Shown piece by piece: positions 25,708 to 34,870 of a stretch of DNA of 64,000 bases. Source of the stretch: DASQPR01 sp035263025 (lineage in GTDB: Bacteria > Actinomycetota > Actinomycetes > Mycobacteriales > Micromonosporaceae); the NCBI GenBank assembly GCA_035263025.1, contig DATFRR010000010.1, positions 1 through 64,000 of the forward strand, given 5' to 3'. The notes beneath the pieces were generated by a model, which was given only the letters and a program-made list of their open reading frames with translations, searched no databases and was not told where the DNA came from. The stretch's first letter is position 1, and each line of letters opens with the position of its first letter. The translations under genes and the position numbers were made by a program.

Positions 25708-28188
25708 GTGTTCGGAGCAGTCCATGTCAGACGTTTCATCGGTCGCAGCGCGGTGATCGCCGCCGTCGTTGCGACGGTTGGGATCGGCGTGCCCGGCAGC
25801 GTTGCGGCCGGCAGCAACGTTGCTGCCGGCAGTGCCGCTGCGGTGAGTCCACTCGTGGCACCGTGGCTACAGCCCGGTAAGCCGGTGTCCGCACGGGTCG
25901 CCGCCCTCATGAAGGCGATGACGCTGGAGGAGAAGGTCGGCCAGATGGACCAGCAGCTGGTGACGACGCTGACCGACACCGACGGAACGCGCTGCGGCGA
26001 CAACGGATTCAACATGCCGAACGCCGTCTGCATGCAGAAGGTCCTGATCGACCAGCATGTCGGTTCGGTGCTCGCCGGCGGCACGAACAACCCGATCGAT
26101 ACCACCGGCCAAGGCGGACCCGGCAACACGGGGCTGGACTGGGCTAACGAGTACAACTCGATCCAACAGTTCGCCATCGCGAATTCGCGGTTGCACATTC
26201 CGCTGGTCTTTGGCGTCGACGCCGTACACGGATTTGGCCACCCGTGGCAGGCGCCGCTGTTCCCGCAGTCGATCGGGATGGGCGCAACGTGGGATCCCAC
26301 GCTTGCCCAGGCGGGCGGCACCATGACCGCGGATGCGCTGCGGGCGACCGGGTGGAACTGGGACTTCGCACCCGTACAGGATCTGGCGCGGGACAACCGA
26401 TGGGGTCGTACGTATGAGACGTGGGCCGAGGAGCCGGCGCTTTCGGCCGCGATGGGAGCGGCTAACGTCACCGGGCTGCAGGCCAGCACGAGCGGTGGTG
26501 GCCTCCAGGTCGCGGCAACCGTCAAGCACTTCGCCGGATATTCGCAATCGGTCAACGGCCACGATCGCAACGAAGCACTGCTGCCGCTGAACTACCTCCA
26601 GAGCATGATCCTGCCGTCCTACGACGGTGCGATCAACGCGGGCGCCCAAGCCGTGATGGTGGACTCCGGGTCGATCAACGGAGTTCCGGCCACCGCGTCG
26701 CACTACTTGCTGACCGACATTCTGCGCAAGCAGATGGGGTTCCAGGGCGTCGTGGTCAGCGACTACCAGGACGTACCAGCGCTGCAGACCGCGTACCACA
26801 TCACTGGCGACCTGGCCGGCGCGATCGCCGACGCGGTTAACGCCGGCGTCGACATGAGCATGGAGGTGTTCGGCCCCGACCAATGGCAGAGCGCGATTCT
26901 GCAGGATGTCGGGACCGGCAAGATTTCCCGTGCACGCATCGACGAGGCGGTCCGTCGGATCCTGACGATGAAGTTCGAGCTCGGTCTCTTCGACCAGCCG
27001 TGCGTGAGCGATCCGAGCAAGCCGTGTGTGGATGCGAGCGCGGCCGACGCGGCGGTGACCGCTGGTCGCGATCAGACACTCAAGGCGGCACAGGAGTCGA
27101 TCACCTTGCTGCGGAACGATGGCGGAGTGCTGCCGTTGCCGTCGACGAGCAAAGTCGTGGTCACCGGCCCGAGCGCGGACTCGATGACCAACCAACTCGG
27201 TGGCTGGAGTGTCAGTTGGCAAGGCGTCTTCGGCGCCGGACACGTGTGCTGCATGGGGCCGGCCGATCAGATCCCGCCGGGCACCACAGTGCTGCACGGC
27301 GTCCAAGCCGACGATCCAGCCGCCGTGTACGCGCCTGATCAGGCAACCGCGCTTGCCGACGCGGACTCCGCTGACGCGTACGTCGTTGCGGTGGGCGAGA
27401 AGGCGTACGCCGAAGGCCTGGGTGACAATCCCGCACCCGCACTGCCTGCCGACCAGCAGGCGCTGATATCGGCGCTCAAGGCCACCGGCAAGCCAGTAAT
27501 TGTGGTTGTTATCGCGGGTCGGCCGATCGGCCTCGGTCCAGCAAAGACCGCGAAGGCCATCGTGATGGCATATCAAGGCAGCACGGAAGCCGGACAAGCG
27601 GTCGCCGATGTGTTGTTCGGCAAGACTGATCCGAGCGGCAAGCTGTCGGTGAGTTGGCCGTCCGACGCCGCGACGGTCGGTGGCGACTTCGACGGATCGG
27701 CGCCGTCGCCACTCGGCGATCAGCCCAAGGTCTTCGATCAATTGCCGGGTACGGGTTCGGGACAGGGACACGCCTACAACCCGCTCTACCCGTTCGGCTA
27801 TGGGCTGTCCTACACCACGTTCCAGGCAGCCAATCTGTCGGTGACACCCCGGATTCCGCGCGGCGGCAACGCTTCTGTCACGTTCACGGTGACGAACACG
27901 GGCTCCCGGTCGGGCACCGACATCGTGCCGATTTACGTCGCACAGCCGGTCAGCGCCGTGGTCGTGCCGCCACAACGGCTGGTTGGTTTCACGCGAGTGA
28001 CGCTCGACCCTGGTGAGTCAAAGGTGGTGCACGTGTCGTTCCCGGCATCTGCGCTGGCGGAAAGCAACGGCGACATCAACGCGGCCGGCCCGCCCACCGT
28101 GGAGCCCGGCAACTACATAGTCCAGCTCGATAAGAACGACACGACGCCGTACGACGTCGATCTGTCCGCGTCGTTCACCATCTCATAA
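25708..28188 (+). CDS. Secreted GH3 beta-glucosidase
   Basis: 826 residues from the GTG at 25708, seven bases behind GAGGAGG. A signal peptide (RRFIGRSAVIAAVVATVGIGVPGSVAAG) comes first. The (beta/alpha)8 domain has PLVFGVDAVHGFGHP, the VKHFAGY strand and the nucleophile Asp352 in VVVSDYQDV. The alpha/beta sandwich has SADSMTNQLGGWSVSWQG. A C-terminal fibronectin-III-like domain (PFGYGLSYTTF, GSRSGTDIVPIYVAQPV) completes the BglX-like architecture. It is extracellular and releases glucose from beta-glucosides. The transcript ends at a strong 17-bp hairpin. Confidence 0.93.
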   Translation: MFGAVHVRRFIGRSAVIAAVVATVGIGVPGSVAAGSNVAAGSAAAVSPLVAPWLQPGKPVSARVAALMKAMTLEEKVGQMDQQLVTTLTDTDGTRCGDNGFNMPNAVCMQKVLIDQHVGSVLAGGTNNPIDTTGQGGPGNTGLDWANEYNSIQQFAIANSRLHIPLVFGVDAVHGFGHPWQAPLFPQSIGMGATWDPTLAQAGGTMTADALRATGWNWDFAPVQDLARDNRWGRTYETWAEEPALSAAMGAANVTGLQASTSGGGLQVAATVKHFAGYSQSVNGHDRNEALLPLNYLQSMILPSYDGAINAGAQAVMVDSGSINGVPATASHYLLTDILRKQMGFQGVVVSDYQDVPALQTAYHITGDLAGAIADAVNAGVDMSMEVFGPDQWQSAILQDVGTGKISRARIDEAVRRILTMKFELGLFDQPCVSDPSKPCVDASAADAAVTAGRDQTLKAAQESITLLRNDGGVLPLPSTSKVVVTGPSADSMTNQLGGWSVSWQGVFGAGHVCCMGPADQIPPGTTVLHGVQADDPAAVYAPDQATALADADSADAYVVAVGEKAYAEGLGDNPAPALPADQQALISALKATGKPVIVVVIAGRPIGLGPAKTAKAIVMAYQGSTEAGQAVADVLFGKTDPSGKLSVSWPSDAATVGGDFDGSAPSPLGDQPKVFDQLPGTGSGQGHAYNPLYPFGYGLSYTTFQAANLSVTPRIPRGGNASVTFTVTNTGSRSGTDIVPIYVAQPVSAVVVPPQRLVGFTRVTLDPGESKVVHVSFPASALAESNGDINAAGPPTVEPGNYIVQLDKNDTTPYDVDLSASFTIS

Positions 28189-28210
28189 CAGCCGAACCAG
28201 CACGAGATAA

Positions 28211-28256
28211 TCAGGTCGTGTCAGCGCATCCGTGGGAGCGCGCTGACACGACCTGA
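28211..28256. terminator. Perfect 17-bp stem terminator
   Basis: Arms TCAGGTCGTGTCAGCGC (28211-28227) and GCGCTGACACGACCTGA (28240-28256) pair without mismatch around a 12-nt loop. It lies between the convergent GH3 and histidine-kinase genes. No U tract, as usual in actinobacteria; likely bidirectional. Confidence 0.85.
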
Positions 28257-28262
28257 CTCGGC

Positions 28263-29471
28263 TTAGCTCACGGGTGACGCTGGGGCGAGAGCGTTTGCGC
28301 GTCGCGGTAAGCGGACGCTGATGTCAAGCCCACCAGTTGGTACGGCAACCGCGTCCACCGTGCCGCCGTGCACCGACGCAATCGAGGAGACGAGGGCAAG
28401 ACCGAGTCCGAAGCCGTCGTGGCGCACGCGATCGTCAAGCCGGGTGAACGGCAGGAACAAGTGGTCGACCTTGTCGGCGGGGATGACCGTTCCAGTGTTG
28501 ACCACGCGGAGCACAGATGTGGTGCCATGAGTTGTCGTCGAGATTTCGATGGTGCCGCCTGTGGTGTTGTAGCGCTCAGCGTTGTCGAGCAGGTTGTTCA
28601 CCAATCCTTCGAGAAGCACGGCGTCGCCCGTCACCGGAGCCGTGTCGAGGTTGGTGATCGTGGTGATGCCGTCGGCGGTACGTCCGTCGAGCGCGTCCTC
28701 GGCAACGGCCGCGAGGTCCAGCGGGTCGGTGAGGGCGCGTGCCTGTTCGTTGCGCGCGAGCATCAGAAGCGCGTCGATCAGCCGACCGGCGCGTTGGGTG
28801 GCTTGGCGGATTTCGGCGGTCATCGACAACAACTCGTCGCGGGTGGGCTGCGGCTTGGCGAGAACGACATCCGTCGCGGTCCGCATCACGGTCAGCGGCG
28901 TGCGCAGCTCGTGGCTCGCGTTGGCAATGAATTGCCGCTGGCTGGTGAACGCTCGGTCGAGGCGTTCCAGCATGAGGTCGAAGGTGTCGGCCAGCTCACG
29001 AAGCTCGTCGTGCGGTCCCTGCAGCGCGAGGCGCTGGGAGAGGTTTTGTTCGCTTGCCGTCCGAGCCGCCGCGGTCAGCCGGCGCACCGGCCGCAGGATG
29101 CGCCCGGCCACCATCCATCCCACCACCGCGGCCAGCAGGATCACGCAGCCGAGGCCGAGCAGCGAGTAGGCCAGCAAGTGGTTGAGTGTGGTAGCGCGCT
29201 GTGCCGAAGCACCGGCTAGGACTCCGCTGGCATATATGTCTGTGCATTTCGTTTCGGCAAGCGCGACCGAGTCACTACCCGCGTTCTGCGCCGCTGCGAC
29301 GCATCGCGCGATCGCGTCCTGGAGTGGCGCCGGTGGCGTGGTAGTGATGGTGCCACGCAACGCGTGCGCGACCAGAAGATAGGTGATCAACACCAGCGCG
29401 CCGCCGCCCGCTGCGAACAATGACGTGTAGAGCAGCGTCAGTCGCGATCGGGCGCTGAGGTGGCGCCTCAT
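28263..29471 (-). CDS. Sensor histidine kinase (HAMP-HisKA-HATPase)
   Basis: 402 residues from the ATG at 29471, which overlaps the response-regulator stop by four bases. Membrane helices lie at about 12-38 and 97-122, enclosing a short ~58-residue sensor loop with two Cys. A HAMP domain (123-175) leads to the phospho-acceptor H187 in ANASHELRTPL; the ATPase has the N box NNLLDNAERY and the G box DGFGLGLALV. It phosphorylates the regulator encoded just upstream. The pair is divergent from the lipoprotein/ABC efflux operon, its probable target. Confidence 0.92.
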   Translation of the reverse strand: MRRHLSARSRLTLLYTSLFAAGGGALVLITYLLVAHALRGTITTTPPAPLQDAIARCVAAAQNAGSDSVALAETKCTDIYASGVLAGASAQRATTLNHLLAYSLLGLGCVILLAAVVGWMVAGRILRPVRRLTAAARTASEQNLSQRLALQGPHDELRELADTFDLMLERLDRAFTSQRQFIANASHELRTPLTVMRTATDVVLAKPQPTRDELLSMTAEIRQATQRAGRLIDALLMLARNEQARALTDPLDLAAVAEDALDGRTADGITTITNLDTAPVTGDAVLLEGLVNNLLDNAERYNTTGGTIEISTTTHGTTSVLRVVNTGTVIPADKVDHLFLPFTRLDDRVRHDGFGLGLALVSSIASVHGGTVDAVAVPTGGLDISVRLPRRANALAPASPVS

Positions 29472-30163
29472 AGCCGGTAGCCAACGCCGATGACGGTCTC
29501 GATCAGCGGCGGGTCGCCGAGCTTGCGCCGCAGGCGACCGACGGTCACCACAACCGTATTGCTGAACGGGTCGGCATGCGCGTCCCACACGTGTTCCAGC
29601 AGTTCCTCGGCGCTGACCGCGGCGCCGTCGGCGTCGGCCAGGCACTCGAGCACGCCGAACTCCTTGCGGGTCAGCGTCAGCGGGACGCCCGCACGGCTCG
29701 CGCGATGTCGTGCCCGATCGATGACCAGATCACCGCGCTGCACGACCGCGGGTGAGCCTGGGCCGCGCCGGCCGAGAGCGCGGATCCGGGCGATCAGCTC
29801 GGTGAAGGCGAACGGCTTGCCGAGGTAGTCGTCGGCACCCATCTCCAAACCGTCGACGCGGTCCTCGACATCGGTGGCGGCGGTGAGCATCAGGATGCGG
29901 CTTGGCGACCCGTCACGGACGAGGCGACGACAGACCCGATCGCCGTGCACGTTCGGCAGATCGCGATCGAGCACGACTACGTCGTAGTCGGTCCCGATGG
30001 TGGTGTCCAGGGCCGCCTGGCCGTCGTGGACCACGTCGACGGCGAAGCCGGCGTCGCGCAAGCCCTCGCCGATTCGATTGGCCAGTGCAACGTGATCTTC
30101 GACAACAAGAACCCGCACGCCCACATTCTGCGCCAGCGCGGATGACATTCGCCTAACAGTCAT
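29468..30163 (-). CDS. OmpR-family response regulator
   Basis: 231 residues. The receiver domain has the acidic pocket VVEDH, phospho-acceptor D66 (VVVLDRDLP) and the conserved Lys in YLGKPF. The C-terminal winged helix (about 138-231, ending IETVIGVGYRL) binds DNA. A shorter start at the GTG giving MGVRVLVVEDH is also possible. It is coupled to its kinase by an ATGA overlap. Its start is 77 bp from that of the divergent lipoprotein gene, so it probably controls both directions. Confidence 0.92.
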   Translation of the reverse strand: MTVRRMSSALAQNVGVRVLVVEDHVALANRIGEGLRDAGFAVDVVHDGQAALDTTIGTDYDVVVLDRDLPNVHGDRVCRRLVRDGSPSRILMLTAATDVEDRVDGLEMGADDYLGKPFAFTELIARIRALGRRGPGSPAVVQRGDLVIDRARHRASRAGVPLTLTRKEFGVLECLADADGAAVSAEELLEHVWDAHADPFSNTVVVTVGRLRRKLGDPPLIETVIGVGYRL

Positions 30164-30240
30164 CGTTCGGCTCGTGTCACGGACACCTTGCTAGACCGGC
30201 AGTAGCTACGTCGGACGCACCACGTCAAAACGGAGAAGTC

Positions 30241-30927
30241 ATGAAGCCGATATCAACCCGTCCCGTTGCGCATCGCCGACCGAGCACGGCACCGACCCCG
30301 GCACGCGCGAAGAACGCTACGAACGAAGATCCGCGTGTCACGCACTCGTCACGGCGAGCCAGGCCGGGAGCCGCCCGAACGGTAGCCGTTCTCGTTGCCG
30401 CGACCGTCGTTTCCATCCTGGCGGTGGCATGCGGAGGTCCGTCTTCGACAGCGGCCGGCACGAATACATCAACCAACTCCGCATCCGGTGTCGGCTACTC
30501 CCGTTGCATGCGCGCCCATGGCGTGCCGAACTTCCCCGATCCTCCGCCTGGCAACCCGGGTGCGATTGCCAAGGCAGACGCGGCGCAACTCGGGGTCAGC
30601 AGCACCCAGTTGCAGGCGGCGCAGCAGGCTTGCAGTGACCTGATCCCGGTCACCGGAGATACGGCGGAGCAGCAACAAGAAACCCAGTGCGCGATGGCCC
30701 GTGACTGTTCGCAAGCCGTGATTGCGCAGTGGATGAGTGGTCTGCGCACTCTTGCCCAGTGCTTGCGTACGCACGGCCTGCCCAACTGGCCCGATCCGGT
30801 GATTTCCCAAGGCATACCACACTTCCCGTACGACCAAGCCGGCATCGACCACCATTCGCAGGCGGTCCTGGCCAAGGTCGACCAATGCATGACCATCACC
30901 GGGTTTGCCGGGCTCCCACTCCCATAA
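30241..30927 (+). CDS. Lipoprotein with duplicated CMRxHGVPNFPDP motif
   Basis: 228 residues from the ATG at 30241 (GGAGA, spacing four). A GTG at 30337 would shorten the unusually long N region. The hydrophobic segment ends ILAVACGG with Cys64 as probable lipid site. Two related motifs follow: YSRCMRAHGVPNFPDP and, ~95 residues on, LAQCLRTHGLPNWPDP. The motif is common in actinobacterial lipoproteins that sit upstream of efflux adaptor and ABC genes; its function is unknown. It is first in an operon with the adaptor, ATPase and permease, divergent from the two-component genes. Confidence 0.8.
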   Translation: MKPISTRPVAHRRPSTAPTPARAKNATNEDPRVTHSSRRARPGAARTVAVLVAATVVSILAVACGGPSSTAAGTNTSTNSASGVGYSRCMRAHGVPNFPDPPPGNPGAIAKADAAQLGVSSTQLQAAQQACSDLIPVTGDTAEQQQETQCAMARDCSQAVIAQWMSGLRTLAQCLRTHGLPNWPDPVISQGIPHFPYDQAGIDHHSQAVLAKVDQCMTITGFAGLPLP

Positions 30928-30995
30928 CGAGTGCTCGCCAAGCAACGGCGACTGCCAGCACGACTGTCTCGCGGATTCTGCCGGGAGGAACTGCC

Positions 30996-32177
30996 ATGAG
31001 CGCCCAGATCACGTCGGCAACGAAAGGCGGCACGTCCGGAATCGTCGAGCCCGCTGCCGATGAACCTTCCGGTTGGCACCGGCGCCGTTGGCTGATCGCG
31101 GCGGCCGCGCTCGCGTTGCTCATGGCGGGTGTCGTCGCCGCATCCGCTGGCGTGTTCGACAATGCCAAGGCGGCAAGCGTGTCGAGCGACAGCGGAACGG
31201 CAACGACGCTCGTGACGGTCACACGCCGCTCGCTGTCGGCGCAGATGCAGCTCAACGGCACACTCGGGTACGCAGGCAACTATCCGGTCCTGGGACAGAT
31301 GCCCGGTACGGTGACCTGGCTGCCCGAACCCGGCCAGGTCATCGGCAACGGTCAGGTGTTGTACCGCGTGGACGACGTACCCGTGGTGCTGCTGTACGGG
31401 TCGACGCCGGCGTACCGCGTGCTCGCCGAAACCGCGACCGGCCTGCAGCTCGCCGGCAACGACGTGGCGCAACTGAACCGAGACCTTGTCGCGTTGGGGT
31501 ACGTCGACCGAGCCGACGTGGAGTCGGACTGGAACACGTTTACCTGGGCTACGAGGGCCGGGGTCGGGCGGCTGCAACGGCATCTCGGCGTGACACAGTC
31601 CGGCAAGCTGTCGTTGGGGCAGGTGGTGTTCCTGCCGACGGCGGCCCGGATCACAGTGCTGCAGGCGAACCTGGGGGGTCCGGCCAGTGGGCCGGTGATG
31701 CGGGCAAGTTCGACGACGCGAGCCGTCAATGTGGCGCTGGACGCCGACCTGCAATCCGAAATGAAGGTCGGCGACGAGGTCACCATCACACTGCCAAGTG
31801 GCAGAACCAGTCCGGGCCGGGTGACATCGGTGGGCAAGGTCGCCACCGTTCCGTCAAGCAATGCCGGCGGCAGCGAGAGTTCCCCGACGGTACCGGTGAC
31901 GATCCAGCCGTCCGATCCGGCGGCCGCCGGGGGGTTGGACCGGGCGCCGGTGCTCGTGACGATCACGACAAGTACGGTGCACGACGCACTGACGGTGCCG
32001 GTGAACACCTTGCTCGCACGGGCCGACGGCGGCTACGCCATCGAGGTGGCCGACCCGGACGGGACGCGGCGTCTGGTGTCCGTGTCGCCGGGCCTGTTCG
32101 ACGATGCGACCGGGCTGGTTGCGGTGACCGGGTCGGGTCTCGCCGCCGGGCAACACGTCGTGGCGCCCGCATCATGA
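30996..32177 (+). CDS. Efflux periplasmic-adaptor-like membrane-fusion protein with peptidoglycan-binding-like segment
   Basis: 393 residues from the ATG at 30996 (GGGAGGAA). There is one N-terminal membrane anchor (about 29-52). A short lipoyl-like/barrel part (LPEPGQVIGNGQVLYRVDDVPVVLLYG) is followed by a PG-binding-1-like helix set (DVAQLNRDLVALGYVDRAD, then WATRAGVGRLQRHLGVTQSGKLSLGQVVFLP) and a beta-barrel/membrane-proximal part (MKVGDEVTITLPSGRTSPGRVTSVG). This mix is typical of Gram-positive MacA-like adaptors. It bridges the ABC permease and the cell wall. Its stop overlaps the ATPase start (ATGA). Confidence 0.87.
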   Translation: MSAQITSATKGGTSGIVEPAADEPSGWHRRRWLIAAAALALLMAGVVAASAGVFDNAKAASVSSDSGTATTLVTVTRRSLSAQMQLNGTLGYAGNYPVLGQMPGTVTWLPEPGQVIGNGQVLYRVDDVPVVLLYGSTPAYRVLAETATGLQLAGNDVAQLNRDLVALGYVDRADVESDWNTFTWATRAGVGRLQRHLGVTQSGKLSLGQVVFLPTAARITVLQANLGGPASGPVMRASSTTRAVNVALDADLQSEMKVGDEVTITLPSGRTSPGRVTSVGKVATVPSSNAGGSESSPTVPVTIQPSDPAAAGGLDRAPVLVTITTSTVHDALTVPVNTLLARADGGYAIEVADPDGTRRLVSVSPGLFDDATGLVAVTGSGLAAGQHVVAPAS

Positions 32178-32881
32178 ACACGGTGTTGCAGGTCGAGCGG
32201 CTGACCAAGACGTACCCCAGCCGGCCGCCGATCACCGCCCTGCGCGACGTGAACCTAACGGTCGCGCGGGGGGAGATGGTGGCGATCGTCGGCCCGTCGG
32301 GATCCGGCAAGACGACGCTGCTGCACATGCTTGGCGCGCTGGACCGTCCGTCGTCCGGCCGAGTATCCGTCACGGGGCTGGACATCGCACGATTGACCGA
32401 CCGGCAACTCGCCGCGCTCCGCGCTACCCGCATCGGGTTCGTGTTCCAGCAGTTCTTCCTCGCCGAGCACGCCACCGTGCTCGACAACGTCGCCGACGGT
32501 CTGCTTTACGCCGGTGTGGGCATCAAACAACGCCGCACCCGGGCTGCTGAGGCGCTTGCCGCGGTTGGCCTGGATGGTCGACCGTACGCCAAACCGACGC
32601 AGCTCTCCGGCGGCCAGCGGCAGCGGGTAGCCATCGCCCGAGCGTTGGTCGGCCAACGGACCATCGTGCTGGCCGATGAGCCGACCGGCAACTTGGACAG
32701 CGCCGCCGGCCAGACGCTGATCACGTTGCTCGAAGAGTTGAATGCGGCGGGTACGACGATCGTGCTCGTCACCCACGACAGCGGCATCGCCGGCCGTCTC
32801 CCGCGCCGGATCGAGATGCTCGATGGCCGGATCGTGGCCGACACCGCCGATCAAGGCGCCTATCGCGGGAGTCTGGCATGA
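32174..32881 (+). CDS. MacB/LolD-type ABC transporter ATP-binding protein
   Basis: 235 residues. Walker A GPSGSGKTT (40-48), Q loop FVFQQFF, signature LSGGQRQRVAIARAL, Walker B VLADEPTGNLDS and switch His in LVTHDS are all present. Length and LDRPSSG/LDSAAG features match the mechanotransmitting MacB/LolD class that works with FtsX-fold permeases. It is coupled by 4-base ATGA overlaps to genes on both sides. Confidence 0.95.
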   Translation: MNTVLQVERLTKTYPSRPPITALRDVNLTVARGEMVAIVGPSGSGKTTLLHMLGALDRPSSGRVSVTGLDIARLTDRQLAALRATRIGFVFQQFFLAEHATVLDNVADGLLYAGVGIKQRRTRAAEALAAVGLDGRPYAKPTQLSGGQRQRVAIARALVGQRTIVLADEPTGNLDSAAGQTLITLLEELNAAGTTIVLVTHDSGIAGRLPRRIEMLDGRIVADTADQGAYRGSLA

Positions 32882-34092
32882 GCACGCTCGCGCCTTGCCG
32901 GCTGCGGCTCGCCGATCTGAGCCGACTGGCAATGATCGGGATACGTACCCGAAAATTGCGTGCCGCCTTGTCCGCGCTCGGCATCGCCATCGGCGTCGCC
33001 GCCATCGTCGCCGTGCTCGGGTTGTCCGCCTCGTCCGAGGCCGGACTGCTGGCCGAAATCGACAAGCTCGGCACCAACATGCTCACCGTCACGAATGGGC
33101 AGAGCCTCGGCGGACAGACCGCCGAACTCCCGGTCGCCGCGCCCGGCATGATCTCCCGGATCGGGCCGGTCACCGCCGTGCAGTTCACGGGTACGGTCGG
33201 CGGCGCGAACGTCTACCGCAGCCCGCTGATTCCGAGCGTCAACTCCAACGCGCTGTTCGTCCAGGCAACGAGCCTCGGCCTCCCGGCGGTCGTCGGCACC
33301 TCGCTGGCGTACGGACGGTTCCTCAACTCGGCAACCGCACGCGAACCGGTCGCCGTGCTCGGCGCCGCTGCGGCCGCGCGACTCGGCATCGACCGGCTCT
33401 ACCCCGGCGAGCGGATCCGAATCGGACAGACACCGATGATCGCCCAGTGGTTCTACCTCGCCGGGATTCTGCGGCCCGCCCCGCTCGCGCCAGAAATCGA
33501 CTCTGCCGTGCTGGTCGGCTTCCCCGCTGCGCACACCTATTTGCGGTTCGACGGCAACCCGTCCGAGATCTATCTGCGTACGGCAACCGACCACGTTGAC
33601 GCCGTGCATGCCGTGCTCGCCGCAACGGCCAACCCCGAACACCCCAACCAGGTCAACGTGTCGCAGCCATCCGACGCATTGGTGGCCCGTGCCGCGGCCG
33701 AATCCGCGCTCAACGGGCTGTTCCTTGGCTTGGGCGCCGTGTCCCTGCTGGTCGGCACCGTCGGCGTCGCCAACACGATGATCATCTCCGTGCTGGAACG
33801 ACGGTCCGAAATCGGGCTGCGCCGCGCCCTTGGCGCAACCAGAGGTCATATCCGCCGCCAATTCCTGTTCGAAGCCATGCTGTTGGCCGCCCTCGGCGGT
33901 GCATTCGGCCTCGCCGCCGGAGCCGTCGCCACCGCTGTCTACGCCCACGCCAAGCATTGGACCACCGTCATCCCTACCACCGCCTGGGCCGGCGGGCTCG
34001 CAGCCGCCGTGCTCATCGGCGCACTCGCGGGCCTGTTACCGGCGTTGCGGGCGGCACGCATGTCACCCACCCAAGCGCTCTGGACTGTTTAG
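32878..34092 (+). CDS. MacB-like FtsX-fold ABC permease
   Basis: 404 residues. The first helix (about 26-50, RAALSALGIAIGVAAIVAVLGL) is followed by a ~220-residue extracytoplasmic MacB-PCD-like domain and three C-terminal helices (about 280-305, 328-355 and 365-392). The cytoplasmic coupling loop has ERRSEIGLRRALGATRGHIRRQFL, and the end is LRAARMSPTQAL. With the ATPase and adaptor it forms a MacAB-type exporter for peptides, lipids or antibiotics; the substrate is unknown. Confidence 0.92.
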   Translation: MSTLAPCRLRLADLSRLAMIGIRTRKLRAALSALGIAIGVAAIVAVLGLSASSEAGLLAEIDKLGTNMLTVTNGQSLGGQTAELPVAAPGMISRIGPVTAVQFTGTVGGANVYRSPLIPSVNSNALFVQATSLGLPAVVGTSLAYGRFLNSATAREPVAVLGAAAAARLGIDRLYPGERIRIGQTPMIAQWFYLAGILRPAPLAPEIDSAVLVGFPAAHTYLRFDGNPSEIYLRTATDHVDAVHAVLAATANPEHPNQVNVSQPSDALVARAAAESALNGLFLGLGAVSLLVGTVGVANTMIISVLERRSEIGLRRALGATRGHIRRQFLFEAMLLAALGGAFGLAAGAVATAVYAHAKHWTTVIPTTAWAGGLAAAVLIGALAGLLPALRAARMSPTQALWTV

Positions 34093-34229
34093 CAATCGGC
34101 GGTGCCGGAACTGGGCCATAACGCTGTGAACGCGCTGAGTCTGTGGGGCAGGTTCGGGGTTTTCTCCGGATGGGCTGACCGACTCGGATCGAGCACACTG
34201 ACGCTGCCCGCTCACACAAGGGATGCAGG

Positions 34230-34697
34230 ATGGTTGCACCGCTGGAAACCCGTTCGGGCGACTCGCTCGGCGCCCGACGGTGGCAGGTGCACCTCGGCCT
34301 GATCGTCTCGTTCGGCGTCGCGCTGTTGTTCGTGATCGTTCACATGAGCGTAGATGTGCATGTTCTCGCCGGAGCGTGCTTCGCCGTGCTTGTTGGCGCG
34401 CACCTCGCGCAGCGCCGACGCACGGTGCGTACGCTCGCCGGCAGCCTCGTCGAGACGCCGTTCTGGCGGACGCCACGAGGGCGGATGGCGCTGTCCGACG
34501 GGGTGCTGGCGTTCCTGGCTGTCAACGTCGTTCTGTCCGGCATCGTGGACTGGGCGTCACCACAGCCGGTGATGGTGCCGCTGCCCGGCCTGCGGTCGTT
34601 GAATTGGCACACCACCACGAGCGTGCTGCTGCTGGCGTACCTCGTCGTGCACATCACACGACGCCGAGCCCGGCTGCGCCACTCCCGCATTCGCTAG
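34230..34697 (+). CDS. DUF4405-like four-helix membrane protein
   Basis: 155 residues with about four hydrophobic helices (22-40, 44-60, 90-108, 128-143). Histidines at 38, 44, 58, 127 and 141 lie in or near the helices, compatible with b-type heme ligation as in cytochrome b561/DUF4405 relatives. It directly precedes the ferric-reductase-like and FMN-binding genes, which suggests a role in transmembrane electron transfer. The heme assignment is inference. Confidence 0.7.
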   Translation: MVAPLETRSGDSLGARRWQVHLGLIVSFGVALLFVIVHMSVDVHVLAGACFAVLVGAHLAQRRRTVRTLAGSLVETPFWRTPRGRMALSDGVLAFLAVNVVLSGIVDWASPQPVMVPLPGLRSLNWHTTTSVLLLAYLVVHITRRRARLRHSRIR

Positions 34698-34870
34698 CCC
34701 GCCCACCGCCCGGCCGAGTTGTGCTGATCTTGTGTGGAGTCCGTGGTGCCGTGGCTTGGCCACCGGCTTCCTCGCAGCGCGGTCTTAGAGCTGTTTGAGA
34801 ATCGTCCGTCATAGTCGACGAGGCAGCGACCAGCCAATTCACTAGGCAGACTCGGGGTGGTGACCACCGG

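Noticed and set aside
25867..27975. A ~700-codon open frame opposite the GH3 gene
   Set aside because: It is an antisense shadow typical of high-GC coding DNA: low-complexity Arg/His-rich translation, no recognisable domain, and a clear gene on the other strand.
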